Of a DNA stretch of 64,000 bases, positions 22,901-37,900 are shown piece by piece; position 1 is the stretch's first letter, and every line of letters begins with the position of its first letter. Both the position numbers and the translations under genes were made by a program. The stretch is from Astropecten irregularis. Its lineage: Eukaryota; Echinodermata; Asteroidea; Paxillosida; Astropectinidae. The stretch covers positions 2,356,001 to 2,420,000 of the forward strand of contig OZ020258.1 in assembly GCA_963971285.1 (NCBI GenBank), in the 5' to 3' direction. The notes under the pieces were generated by a model. It saw only the letters and a list, made by a program, of their open reading frames with translations, had not been told where the DNA came from and ran no database searches.

Positions 22901-25900
22901 AGTGCGTCATTACATATTCATCACCTCGTGCTGACTTCAACCAGCAAACATGCTGTAAGGAATGGAAGCAGTTTATCGAGTGAATCGTTGATGCTTGGAT
23001 ATTAAGATGAAAATGTATACACGTGTGTTATGTATGTTGCTGAACATTGGGCGTGGCAGTGGGTCTCATTAAAGGGCATGTACAATATTGGTAACAAACC
23101 AAAAAAAAAGAAATGTTCACAGATTTACGTATAACCTTCAGGGCATGAAGATGGTGCTGGTAGAAACATATCCTTAAAATATTTCTGCCTGAAATGGTGT
23201 ATTTATCCAGAAATAGTAAAACCAAACAACAAATTTTTTTTTTATCTTTGCAAGATCAAATCTCCTTCTTTATGATTTATAAGAAAAATTGAGTAGGGTT
23301 TTCGCTATTTTCACTGTGACTCAAATGTCCGGTTGACATGGTTGACCTCAAATTTTCACAGGCTTATTATTACATGTGCATGTTGGATTGGACAAAGTGT
23401 GTTATTATGTCGCCTTTACCTACATGTACGTTGTACACGGCCTTTAACATTACACTGCCAAAATTATGTGTACAACTGTGTATTCGACACCATCGGACGC
23501 ATTCTGTGCACGGATATTTCTTCTATGCAAGTGAACATTATAAATGCGTATACACACTACACAGTACACAGTAAACATGTACATGTACATACACAGCATT
23601 AATTGTTCCAAATGATTTCACAATGGAATACCTCATGCACATTAGACACCAAAAATGCTGATGTACATGCACATGAATGCCGCAATTGATTGGAGAAAAG
23701 CGACATCACGCATGACAGAGGTTGTTTGTGAAGAGACCCACTCACTGGTATTTCACAATTGATTACTCATTGGCCTTGGTGATGTTTACTGTGTTCAGGT
23801 TATCTTGTTATAAGCCATGATCAGGGATGATCTACATAGACACACGTATATTTGCATATTTACCTGTCCTAGATTTGGCAAGGTTAGGGAAGTAATTCTT
23901 AAAGGTACAGTACAGGATTGGTAACATACCCAGACAGAAATGTTCACAGATTTACGCGTAACTTTCAGGGTATGAAGATGGTGCTGGTCGAAACATACCG
24001 TTAAAATATTTCCACTTGAAATGGTGTATTTATCTAGAAATTAGTAAAAAAAGACTGAAGACAGTTTTGATCTCTGGGTACGATCGAAACCATTCTTTAT
24101 ATTTTATAAGAAATGTTGAGTCCGGTCGTGATTCAGATGTCCGATTGAGCTCAAATTTTCACAGGTGTATTATTTCATGTACATGTTTGATCAGACAAAG
24201 TATGAGTGCTGTTCTGTGACCTTTACCAATCATGTATTATACCTTTAAAACACAGAGTGGATGAAGTTAGTACTAATCTCTGTGGTTATCTCTGAGAGAT
24301 CAAAGTTTAAACATGGTGGTGGAAACCAATGTTGTGCTTTCATTTTCATCCACTTGAGGGAATTGATGTTTCAAGCTTCATGGCCTCAGTGTTTCCAGTT
24401 TAAACAAGCAGAGGTCAGGGACAGGCAAACGTGGTTATCGGGACAAAGCAACGACGTGTCGTCAGAGAGAATAACAGGTCAGAAAAGTTTGTTGACCGCC
24501 CGTCGTAGGCGAATGAGTCACATCGACACGACAGGATCTGGTTATAGGTCTCCCAAAAGGGCTATTAATATCTCTAAAAAAATTCAGTGGAGGAAATGAT
24601 TGAACCGGCACACTCAATGAAATCAAAATAAAATCATAACACGTGCGTGGTTGAGAGACTGCAATAAAGTGCTTGATGTACTATGCCATTACACATGACT
24701 GCTTTCCAAAACAACTTGCAAGGGCATGTACAGTACATGTACGTCAGTTTAACATTTAGAACCCTTCCCACACAAAAATTGTATCTTGACCAGAATCTTT
24801 GGGGAAAAACACGCTCAGAAAACAGGTGGATATAATAAATAGAAGTGCATACATGTACTTGTACATGTATGTAGACTATGCATGTTCTAGTATATTCTAT
24901 TTCCTGCTTCTTACTACGGTACACACATGCAAACAATCCATTTGGAACGTACAATGAAAAGGAACTCTTGTGCACACAAGATCCGGGGCCAATTGTTTGA
25001 CCCTGCTTTGAACATAAATTGGCTAACCATGAAATTTCTGTCTTAATAAAAACAGGATTAACACCAAAAATTCCATGTGTTGTGTATATCGTTTGTGCTT
25101 GTTCTTTGGCTGTTGGTCGCTGACCATGAATGTCAAATTGAATTTTTACTGGTGGTTTCGTTTTATTGAACAAGACAGTTTGTGCTAAGCATTGGATTTT
25201 TGTGCTTAACGGCTCCATGAAATTGGCACCAGTTCCTTTACATCATTATGTACATGTACATGAAGTTCCTGTTTGGTTTTCAGATTACAGAAATCTCTGC
25301 TAGGGGAATTATATACCAATCAAACTGAACAATCCCAGAATCACACATGATGAAATTTTTTTTTTTTCCATTTTGGAAATAAAAAATAAACTTCCTTGTT
25401 TTGTGTTAATGTGAATTCCAGATATACATGTACCCCGGTAATGCATTTTGGAGTGGGGCCAGTCCGAACCACACAAACAAATTTGCTCATGCATGTAACA
25501 CATACCGGTATCAGGAATCTGTGCACACACTAAACCCATGAAAACCTGTATCTAACACACCACATCCCCTGCCACTTCACAAGTGTGATCATTTTTTGAA
25601 AGAGGAAATAGATCATTAAATAGAAAACTACCACAAATTTTGTAGTCACTCGACCTTAGAACGTGAAATTTCAAAAGCATTTGAGGTTAGGCCGCGAAAG
25701 GTTGTTAATAGGTTCATGTACAGTAGTGCTGATGGGGAATCTACAGGCAGTCTGGACTAGGGCCAAGTGGGAAGATCCCACATACAGTACTGCAATGTCA
25801 TATCCTGTTTCAGGACAGCCTTGAGGACATGGAATACAAAGCCAAACTACATGTACATGTACATACAGTACATGTAGACCAACAAAACTGCCATGGCTCA

Positions 25901-28900
25901 CAGCCTTACATGTACATCAACATGATAGCCAATACGGTTCTGCGCTCGAGCTACATGTATTTATAGAATACACCATTTATTATCGACAGCTATAGTTACC
26001 CGGATGTTCGGACAAACATCACAACATTTACGTGTAAGTTAATGGGGCAACGTGCGACTTGTTTGTCCGAACTTCTGAATATGACATCATGATTGCGAGA
26101 GCCCTATATTAAAAAAGCCAACCGGATGGTCAAGCAAAGAGGGACGGACAGTACTAATACATGTAGGCTTACTCAGCTTCCCAGCTCGCCCAAAACACCC
26201 AGTGGTTTATGATTTAGTCTTAACTTAATATGGCGTCCATGTGGTTCTTTTGTGACTACAATGGACCCCTGAACACGAAACAAACTGCTGGAATTAATAT
26301 CTTTCTGTGGAGAGGGGTTCACCTTAAGGATTATTCATTCCAATTAAAAAAAGGAGACATGTCTCTCTGTTGCTGAATACATGTACTGTAAATGGGACAG
26401 TCATAGTGCCTTTGGGGGCTACAACTGGGGCCACTGCATGCGGGAGACAAATTGTTGCCATAATCAGTAATGGTGCAGTATAGTGTACATATAATGCACT
26501 TAGCAAACATTAGCTTAATAACCTAGATGGACACATACACGGCTCTATTTGGCTTAGGCTGCGTCCCAAATATCTGGCTGCGGCTGCAAATTACATACAG
26601 TATGCCCCTATGGCAGCCACTAGCCAGTGACTTGCAGCCGTTTCCATTGACTTGTGTGTTATTTGCCGTTGCAGACTGAGATTTAGGACACCGACTTATT
26701 ACTGGAAATCAGGATTCCAACTGGATCCCAAAATGGCTGTCATCCCTAAAGCAGTACACACACTGGTACAGTACATGTACATGTACATGTACATGTATCC
26801 TCAAATGTGGTCTTTGAAAACCACTTTTTGGTTCAGCGCTTTTCTTTGGCTTACCAGCCCTGTATGTGTGTGTGATCTAGCAGCATTGGTTCTCAAATTC
26901 AACGCCTCAATATTGAAATGCACAACACTACCTCTCTCCGATGCCCAACTCACCTGCTCTACGACATAAATACCAAACTCTAGGAGTTGCCTCTTAAGGA
27001 AAGGCACAAGATGACGGAGGAAGATGGGCAGCTGAGTGAAGCGATTCCTGAACGGAACAACTACTGCTACCTGTAGACACAGAAACAGACGCAAGAATAA
27101 AAAAACAAAAACCAAATTTAATGAGGTTTATATTCGTCTACAACAAGAGTCCCTACAGCACAGCACAGCACAGCACAACAAGGACAGACCACTTTGGATC
27201 TCTTATTTCTATTTAATATTCCGGTCGTGAGCCTGGGAGTTTTGGAAAAGCAAACTACATTCACTCCATGAGCTGAGAGGAGAAGTGAGAGGAAATGTCT
27301 GGGATTTTATTTCAGATGCGAGAGGTACTCCCAAGAGGTTTATGAGGAAGAGATTTCTAAAGGAAGGCGATAATAAGGTGTGGGCTAATGACTTCCGTCC
27401 ACTCAATGCCCGTGGTGGTGGGATTCTGTCAAGGGACCATGGAGTGGAAGGGTCGGAGACATCTTCTAAGCCAACCTGATCACCCTTGAATCTCCCAATT
27501 TTGAAGGGAGGAGAGTGATTTGACTTTGGTAGCATCATGGAGAGGTGGCCATGACGCAGGTATGTGTGGGATCAGAAGCAGGGAGCTTCACATTGACAAC
27601 AACAGTGCCCCCTGGTCATTGCACTTGGTCGCCCCTTCACACATTCGTAGCAGACATCTCACAGTTTCTCTCGTTGATAAAGATGTGGCCTATGTCAGGG
27701 GAAATTGGCGCTTGTCCCCTGGAGAGCAAAGTTCCTGCCCCGTTTGATGGAGTTAATTCTCCTCCTCCTAGAGGTTCATCGTACTTCGCTCCATTATCGT
27801 CACTGACAAACATTCAGGGGGTGTCAAGTGCTGTTTAAACGAGCTGGTTAATTCTTGTTGTAAAGCTGCATGGGATAATTGTGTTACGTTTTATAATCAA
27901 TAGCACGGGGGGAGGAGCACATACGTGCAATCTAGGAGGGTTTGGATAAACACCATGTTAAAGTGAAGCTGCGTCCAAATTATCGGAAACAGTACACGGG
28001 TCTATCGATCATCTGAAGCCACTATCAGAGACAAGAGTGTAAGTTCATGCTACAACTCCTAAAATTTTTAGAACCTTTGTTCTTCCATGGGTTTTAAAAA
28101 CCCACGTAAGAACAAAGGTTCTCAAAATTGTGCACCAGGGGTTGGTAGCTACACATGCCAGTCACTATGCCCTGTCACTGTCTTCAGATGGATGAAACAA
28201 ATTTTCCCAAAGGAGGCCAGGAACACAGACAACGTCAAGCCTTCATTTGAGCTGACTAGGTCCCGATAATCAGGACTAACGCAGGATTAGTTTTACATGG
28301 TGTCACTCCAAGCCATTCCAAGATTGAAATCATGTGATCTACTGATGATAACTGCACCTACCTTCCAACGTGGTGTACAATGCCTTGGCCTCCAGTGGCC
28401 CCCGGGTGTATATATATAATCATCTATGGCTACAGATCTGCGTAAACACGTCCGGCCCCGTCGGCTGACGTCCGTCAAGACTCTCCTCCGTGTCTCTTCC
28501 ACGGCGCCCTGCGCCTCTTTGTTATAACGCCGTATTTTGGCAAAAGTTCGATTGCTAAAGACCTGCCTGTTTACAAGGTCCATTGAGACACCTGAGAAAT
28601 TGAGTTGCACCTTGTCACCTGGGAGGGAAGGAAAAGAGATTGAGAAAGAGAAAGAAAGAAGAACTTCAATTAAATCCTCTCCATTAACACAACACAATCC
28701 TCAAACAACAACATCCTTCAAGTTTCAGTTATTAGCCAGCATTTGGGAATCGTGTCCAATTTTGGCTTGCACTAAAGCAGGTGAAAATAAATACGATAGA
28801 TACCACAAACAGGAAGTTCACTTTATCTGTATTCCATCTGGCTACAAATGTAGAGCCTCTAGTCTCCCCTGATCATTCATTGCGTCAGTACCCTCTCAAA

Positions 28901-31900
28901 CATTTTCCGGTGGTCATTCACTAAGGGCCTGTTTGTTTCCGGAAACGCAATCAGTGATCTTGCAAATCCACGTCCCACGAATGCAGGATACGCTAAAATG
29001 GAATTCTGCAACAGCTTTTGGGAGCAGGATCACTGATCACGTGCCTGAAACAAACAGACTCCATTAAAGAAATACATATTCCTGTGATATTAGTACAGTT
29101 GTAATGTGCCATAGGGCAACCCGATACTTCTATTCACAACCACATTACGAACACTTTATTAAAATGCGAAATTTAACAGGTGCTATGACGATTCCGATCA
29201 AATCATCTGTATGCAGTAGCAGGTGACTGCACTTTCCAACTCATTTTTCTTCTTTTCAAATCAATGTGGGAAAAGTACATCAGTTTGGTAACAGAAAAAG
29301 AGCCCTGGGGGCTGTCTTAGACTACGCAGTAGACTGTGACACATCAAGGTCTAGTGCTTCAAATGTCGGCTCAACGATAACCCACAAATCCAATTTGTTA
29401 TCTGTAAAGAGCATGTGCCTGATCTTAATAGCAAAGACTGTTACAAATTAAATACATGCAATCGTGCTGTAAAGCAGGTCAAAGCCATTAAGACCCTGTG
29501 GCCATTATAACAGATTTCTTTTTGCTTCTTAATCTTCAATCATCTCCTCGTTCATTTGATTTTCAAAAATAATCGGTGTTTGGAAAAAGGAACGCATTTG
29601 TCTTGAAAGCCGCGTGTAGTAATTGTCGTACCATTAGCTAAAGTGGAATACCGCAATAACAAACACTACTAGTACTACAGTGTATACTGGTATTGACCAT
29701 TTGGCTATACCACACATCATCCTTGCCTTCAAAGTTTCATGCACATACTGTACAAAAACACTCAACATTGTTTCAGTTTAAATCGCTATATCGAATGGCC
29801 GCTATGACGGACAATTACTGTGCGCCCTGCCATGCTCGTGATAGCGGGGTTGCGCTGTAAACATGGTAAATGTATGAATTCAGGTCTTTTATATTTTCAT
29901 TGAAAGGTGAACAAAGAAAAATTAACTGGAGCAGGATTCGAACTAGTGACCTCCTGAATACCGTACAGGTGCTCTTCCAACTGAGCCATCCAGGTCTACG
30001 TTGGTGCTTGGTGGTGTCTCCAATAGTCAATTATCTTTGTTCGTTTGGCAGTCAGAAGCCATAAAACCATGCTCTTCAACTTTGCAACTGACTGGAAGAT
30101 CTGTGGCCACCTAGAGATCAGCTTTGGATGACATTTAACACTCAAGCCCAGTCTTGCTTCTCACTGACCTGACCTTTCCTTGTCACTCAATAATTTATTA
30201 TGAACGCTTGAACCGACAATAAAATCCATCAACAAGGTGGATTCAACAGCCAAATAGACTGATGTTGGCTGAGCGACATGTAGGCTCGACTGCATACTAC
30301 ATGTACATGTACTATGACAAGATCAATACAGTACGTTCAATGTCCATGCATTTTATACTCGATAGTGAAATCGAAACCGGTTTCCTGAAATCTGACCCCA
30401 ACCACATCCTGTATTGTTTGAAATTTGTGTGGTGTTTGTTTTGCAAACGTGTGGCCGGAATCCTCTCTATAAATGCACATATGAGTATAATTTTTTATAT
30501 GTACACGATGCACGCACATTTGAATAAATGTGTACTCATCATGAGATCGCATCCCCGAAAATTAAAAAAAATACAGAGTTCTGATTTTGTAGAATAGGCC
30601 TGATAGATAATGTTGAAAATAATGAGAAAATGTGTTCCTTGCACATGGAAAACACCACAACAGTGGGATAACAGTCTCACATAATCTGACCTTTCCCAGG
30701 CACATAACATCATGCTAATGTGCCTTTCCCTCATTTGGAGCCATTGTAGTGCATAATGGATCAAAGCCAGAGCAAAGCCGCATCAAAGCCGGAACAAAGC
30801 CGGAACAAAGCCAGATCAAAGCCAGGTCAAAGCCAGAGCAAACCTTCCTGAATCAACGCCGTAATTTATGTAGTTTTGGGCAAAATAACATTTATATACA
30901 ATGTACATGTACAAAGTATGCATATTCTGGCTGGACAGAAAGAATCTACATGTACAATTTGAAAAAAAAAAATCGATATTATCCCCCCCCCCCCCCTTCA
31001 AACAGAAAGCCACATTTTTGCACTATCACAGTGAATTGCACTTCCAGGGTATCATTTTGTGAATGTGAGAGATTTCAGATAGTTGGATCAAATGCTTTCA
31101 CAAGTTTGATTGCTGGATCAAGTGACAATTTAACTTGAAACAGTAGTACACTGTACATCAGCGCACCATAGAAAAAGACAAGCACAAAGGCTGCTTCTAT
31201 CAATAACCAATGTCAAAATCATCAAAAAGGATTTGTTGTACAATGTATGTAGTTTTCCTATGAAATGAAAACCTCTTCGTTTGAAATTGAAAGATATGTT
31301 TATGTTGCCCAGGTGTACAAAGTGTATGATGCACAGAAGGTGTTTAACACTTGTTATTCTTGAGGGCATAGAAGGCTTCCAGAATTATCCACAAAATGGC
31401 TGTTGGATCCAAACTGCTGAGTGGTGAACCAAAGTCCTTCTATTTAGAGCCTGCCTGTCTGCATGTCGTGGTCCATCGCCGGCCTTTTTATCTGGTTTCC
31501 ATTGTTGAATCCAGTCCCGGGTGATTACAGAATATACATGTAGGCTAAGGGTAAGAGTTGAAGGCTCAACAGTACACATGTGTGTACAACATCATTGGCT
31601 TCATCAACACTGGTAATTTGTTTTATATGAAATGAAGGGCTTGAGATACATGTACTGTACATGGCGAAACCTGGAGCCTTTCTTCGGCTTTGGCATGTGG
31701 CCCAATCCCTTTATTTCGTTTTGTGGTGCTCAAACGCCCCCCCCCCCCCCCCCCCCCCGCCTGCCCCACCCACATCAATGGCATGAGATTATTAAGGACA
31801 GTAAGTTGAAGAGCACAGACTTTGCCTTTTAATAATTAATATACAAACCATGCTGAATACATGTATGTCTTTACAATATGGATTATTGTCTTTGGTATAA

Positions 31901-34900
31901 AACTGCCATTAAACGGTCCCAGCAGTCTATTTTTCAATAAATTTCTGTCTTTGTTTGCGTTCATTGGTTGGACGAAGTTTAGTCTTTGGAACTACATGTA
32001 AGTCATGTAGGCCCCCTACAGTATATGTACTGTACCTCCACAAAGCAAAATGCTACAGACCTACAACACCACATAATTAAAACACCATATTCAAGCTCAA
32101 AGTACACTCTTTCTGATCATGTAGAGAACTACATGTGGGTTTTTTTTTCAATGAATTGGTGACATGTCTCATTTCCACAGAGCAGCGCTGGATTGCATAA
32201 AACCCTAGTTTGAGTTGTGAGGATCATCACCATATGTAGTGATTTGTATTGTGACATCACATAAAGCATTACATTCTTTGCCATTGATCTACATTTAAGG
32301 TCATATTAGTCATGCTTTTTGAAATCCACCACTGATCACAGATTGTGCAATTAAAATGGGCTAGGGGTGCAGACAGGGCCCTGCATAGGGGAACAGGTTT
32401 GGGAATGAAATGAAAGTAATGCCTGATTGACCTTCATGAGGCACGATTTGCCTGCATATATTTCCAGTGCAGACAACAGGGATCAGACACATGAGGTGTC
32501 ACGAGGTCAGACTACTGTATGTGTACAATTCTATAATCTGCATTTTTTTAACAATAAAACAGCCTCAATGCACTGTAAAACTGGGTCTGTGAAGTTATGA
32601 GGAAGTCCAAACAGTAATTTGTACAACGAGACACATTTACATGTGTGGAAATTCTTAAAATATGTGCTTTTAGCCATTTCTAGCTTACCTTTGTATTTTG
32701 TATTTTAATCATAATTTAATCATTCCTATTTGTTTGTTCGGTTAATTTTATTGTTCAAGAATATAGACGATACAATATTTAGCCTTCCTTGCTCATTTCC
32801 ACTGGTGTTCTGCACTAAGGCCATAAAAAAAAAATTGTGTATTGGCGTAACCCGCCCGACCCAAAAATATGCCCCGACCGTAAACATTTTAAACCAAAAA
32901 TAAAAAAATAAAAAAATAAAAAATAAAAATCGGGAAAAAAATAAAATAAAATAAAAAAATCGCAAATTTGTATGCAGATTAAAAGCTTAAAAGGAGCAAA
33001 AGATGGAAACCAGACTGGAAAAAGTTGTTATGTCATTTCTTGTGATATACAGGGGAAAAAGCATTTAATACCCCATGAAAAATGTAATAAAATAAAAAAA
33101 AATCCGCCCGCCCTACCCTATTTTCCAAACCTCTGTTACACCAATACAACAATTTTTTTTTATGGCCTAAATGAGATGAAAGAGTAGTCAGATGATGTAA
33201 ACATTTGGTCGTGCAATAGGTATATTTTCAAATCTCCAATACATGTCAACATATAAATTCCTCTCACAGAGCCCCATCCCAGTTGAGAATCCGTCTGCGA
33301 CTGCGACTTTGACGCCTCATCAGAAGAGAGTGAAAATAAGGTGCAAATTGTTCTAACCATGCAAGCAAGCTGTTCAAAATAACACGTATCGGTCTGTGTC
33401 ATAAAATACTGTGTAGCAAATGCACATCTTGCGCATTTAACACCCTAAAAAAACGTATGCACTTAGCAATCAGTAGCAATTGACGTCATCTGCTAAAAGC
33501 TGCATGCTGCCACTCTCAGCGATGGCTTTAATAGAGTAACACTAGCACAGATACTGACATTCATTTTGAACTTTCTATCTTTTTTGGATTCACGAGGAAG
33601 ACTCAATTTAATCTAATCATGCAGTAATGTGTTTTTGCAAAACTCGGTCAATTGGTCAGGAAAAGGTTGAGGATCAAATGTCAGATGACGCAAAATATGA
33701 AAACTGAAACCAGTTCAGGCTTTGAGAATGCGTGTACTGACTACCAGAGAGAACATGCACTGCAATGAGTGGATGCAGTGAACATGGTGAAAACAGTATG
33801 TAACATAAATGTTATGTAGGCCCTACATGCACAAGAATAATGTGTAGAGATATACACAGCGTATGCTCATTTACCTTGAAAGGTAATATTATCATACTTT
33901 GGTTTTTATCAAAGAAATTCAGATTCGTAGACAAAAATATCAAGGAAGATACAGCAACAGTCATCTGTGAAATTTCCAGTCCCATACGGTGCCCACTTTA
34001 TGAGAAAACAGTGAAAAACACCCACAGTATTTTTAAAAAGTTTTCACCGTTATTTTTTATCTTTAAAAGATCAAAAATGTTTGTGGTCATTGGATTTACT
34101 CTTTTCAAGACAAATACAGCATTTCAGGCAGACAAACATTAATGGTACAGTATGTTTCTACCATCAAAGTCTTTATACCCTGTAAGATATCTATAGGTAA
34201 ATCTGTGAACATTTGTTTCGGTATGCTACCAAAGTATATACTATATATATTTAAAATCATTACATTTTTTAATTTTTATAATTTTAATAAGCGCTGCACT
34301 TTAATATCCACATACAGGTGTGGACACTTTGTTAAATTGATTTGAGTTGTTTTAATGTTGTTGTTTTTTGGCTGGAGTGCATCAATACTGCAGCTGTCTC
34401 ACTACAATCTACAATGCATGCACGTGCCATGCGCCTGGTATTGTATAGTCTCTAAATGTAGACAAACCCACACATAAGAATTATTGTAGTTATGTGTACA
34501 GTACGACCGTTAAGTATACCAACCAGTACACACTGTACACAAGTGTTTATGTACATAATGCGGTTTTGCCATAGCTGCAAGGACAATGGTCCCCATAACA
34601 AATGCTACACACAATGACACACCAACTGTCACGACTGTACAGGTACATGTACATGTACTGTACAGGTGCAATACAATGTACATGTACATGCTAGAGATAC
34701 AACTGGTAGGGGGAAGTCCCTCGAACTCAAGTCTAATAGTTCAGTTTTCTTACCGGAAACCTTGAGTCACCAGCTCTTCTTAGAGCCACAGACCGTGTGC
34801 CAATTCTCTGGCTGCGACCACAAATACATGTAACACACAAGTCTACGGAAATGGCTGCAGTCACTGGCTAGTGGCTGCCATAAGTACTGTACATGCGTAA

Positions 34901-37900
34901 TTTGCAGCCACAGCCAGAGAATTGGAACACAGCCACACTCATTCTCAAAAGAGGTTAATATTAATAGATGGTGTCACTGCATGTATGTTTTCTTCATAAC
35001 AAAAAAACAAAACACTGCCTGTCCCCTTATGGTGAGACGTACATGTATGTACATGTATAACATGTATTCCCGCTATAAACACAGTGGTGTAGAAATGCCA
35101 TCATGTCCATAATGAAAAAAGGAGAATGTGTGTGGACAAGAGATTATATTGATTTTTGCTTAGATATGTATACCGGTAATACACAGCGCAGTTTTAGGCT
35201 GTACACACTTCAATGTACACTGTATATCCACACTATGGAGCAATGATGGAGCAACATTACATTTTGTTGAAATTTGAATTAAAAAAAACATTTTAACCTT
35301 TGCGTAAGATCCTGTGATATTGAAATGCGTCAGGCCCTTTTAACTCCAAGCATTTATAAAAAGAAAGTTCCAAAATAAATATTTATTTTTGGCATTTAGC
35401 ACAAGAAGCCTATTCATCATTTTGTTTTATTACGCATAATAAAATACTGAAGGAAGCACGTTCATGCCATTCAAAAATAGAAGACGGATTAGAAGATAAT
35501 GACTTGCAATCCTCTCCAAGGACCCAGCTACTTACCTGGACTGACAAAATGCGGCTCTGGACATATGCCTAACGCGGTGCTGGAACCAACTATTTCTAAC
35601 GGTGATCGACCTGCAATGTAAGAAATCAAAGGAGGAAACAAGAACCGTCAAAACAAGGATGAATGCAAAACCATAACAAACTGTATTAAAGCCTTTCTTA
35701 AGAACAATTCAGCAGTTTGAAACAGATTTCAAACTTGGACATAGCCATTGTAACTGCTCACATCTAGTCCTTGATATAAACAGCACGGAAATGAAAATGG
35801 GAATCACATAATAATAGGCCTAAGTGTGCGAATGAAAATTGGGACAGACTTTTCAGTCTCAGTTACTCTTGAGAAAAAAAACAAAAAAAACACCCGAAAC
35901 AACCTAATGTATGCCAATATATGCCATCTTCACAACCATTAAAAACAACACATTATCATCATCATCCTGCAAAACTGAAACCCAGGTACATCATGATGAA
36001 AACAAAAAAACCAAGGCCACGAACAAACCACACACACTAGCCTGAATAACCTTTGGAAAGCTTTGTCTAAATAGGCACGTTCACACACACCAAATAAGTG
36101 CGACTATTTGGGTCGCCATTTGCAGCGCGACCCCGTGATTCAAATCGCACTACTAGTGCGTCTTTTTGCAAATAGTCGCGAATATTTGCTGTGTGAATGG
36201 TGCACCCAAAAAACGCTGGGTTTTTTACATATCCCATCATGCAAAGCGAGCCCGCGAGTTTAGCACAGGATGCATGGCAACTTCACGCTTCATTGCGTAC
36301 GCGCAGTTTGATAGAAATCGTACCGGTGTGATTTGGGTCGCGCTTTTTTTCCTGTGTGGACACAACAAAAAGCGTGACTATTTGGGTCGCGATTTGGAGC
36401 GTGACCCAAATAGTCACGCTTATTTGGTGTGTGTGTGAACGTGCCTAATGAAGACAATAGATTTGTATCATCATGTCCATTGTGTCAACTTGATGGAATG
36501 GCTATTGTCTGAACACGGTCATTGTTATCGCTTTTTGTTTCTCCTTTGCCCATCTCGTATTGTGATATCATTCATATGACATGAATAAATTTATAATAAA
36601 AACAGAAAGAATACACAAAATGTTCACCGATTCAAGAGACAACAATGCCATCCACAATTATGAAATAAGAAATGAAATAAAATTTGACACAAAATATAAA
36701 AACAAAATGTGGGCCTACATAGATACGCACATGTACGATTGAGTCATTATCTTCTTTGATTATTAGTGTAAGCAGTTTAGCATTATTTAATGTATGCATG
36801 TGTTATCATATCAGTAACTAACTAATCTCTCTAATAACAAGCAACCAATACACTATCTTTACATAATGTTAATGCTATCAATGTTAGGCTGTAAGGCAAT
36901 GGCATGATGCATTCACAAAGGCGGCAGCTGCACTGCTGCAGATATTCACCACCTCAAAAAAAACACCTGACGTCAACGTGTCCTCAATCACATGTGCAGT
37001 ACGATAATGAGATGTACACTGTACACGTGGAAATGTACGTACCAGTATGTTATGGTCTAAAAATAGCAAAACATTTTAATTAACTGCGCGGAATTAAAAA
37101 AAAAAATTCTATGTTCACATAATGGTACACAAAATGTTATTTAAACAGGTATGTTTGTGCTACACCCACGTAAGTAGATGTATGTGTACACGTGTACATG
37201 TATAAATTCAATATTTAATGTGTACGTGTATTTTGCATTCAACACAGCATGTGCAATGTGAACAGCTGAACATTTCAATTTTTATGTCTACACAGTACAT
37301 GTATGTGTACAATTTATCACTTGCAATAATTTAAGTACAGTAAGCGTCAGCGTTCCACTTGTATGCGACACTGTTTATGGCATGATAAACTTTATTCCAT
37401 TTTTTATCTACAGATTGCCAACCACATTACAATACATAATAATTCATGTTAACTGTATGCAGTGCATTCATGTTCCGGCACATGTACATACTACATATTG
37501 TATGTATATACCTTTATAAACATGGTGTCATCTTCCTAATTTGTGCTACAGTACATGAAGTTGAAAACAGAGCTCTTCAATTACATGTAGGCCTATACAT
37601 TATGAGTAGAGTGCATACATGTAAGCTTTTACAGTATAGTATGCCTCTAAACAATTTACAACATTTACGCTCGTTCGACCAATTATTCCTTATGCAGATC
37701 CTATATTGGTACTCATATGAAGGATGTGCAGTATGTACACGTACAGTGTATGTGCTAAGATGCTTATGCACCGCCCTTTGAAGTGTCTGTAATAATTGCT
37801 TCACTGTGACATCAGGGAGCATGATCATGTACAGTACATGTACATGTACGCTGAACAGCAAGATGGGCAGCATGGTGCAATATGGCAAGGGGCTGGGGAA

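Larger units (their letters stand above)
29070..32815. other. Intron of the B4GALT-like gene, mostly unannotated
   Basis: Apart from the SINE at 29.9 kb, the 11-bp tandem array and C tracts, no coding or repeat structure is evident. Scattered GTACATGTAC strings begin to be common here. Confidence 0.45.

Noticed and set aside
24634-25218. 194-codon minus-strand ORF
   Set aside because: It runs through a GGGGCCAATT-type element and TACATGTA-rich sequence, has a composition typical of such repeats and no recognisable domain.
28537-28872. 111-codon plus-strand ORF
   Set aside because: It is the complement of part of the GGHWRP exon and its intron; the minus strand carries the family signature.
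36166-36438. Plus-strand ORF of 90 codons (and similar at 53057-53322)
   Set aside because: Both lie inside copies of the AGGCACGTTCACAC element; the reading frame is not preserved between the copies.
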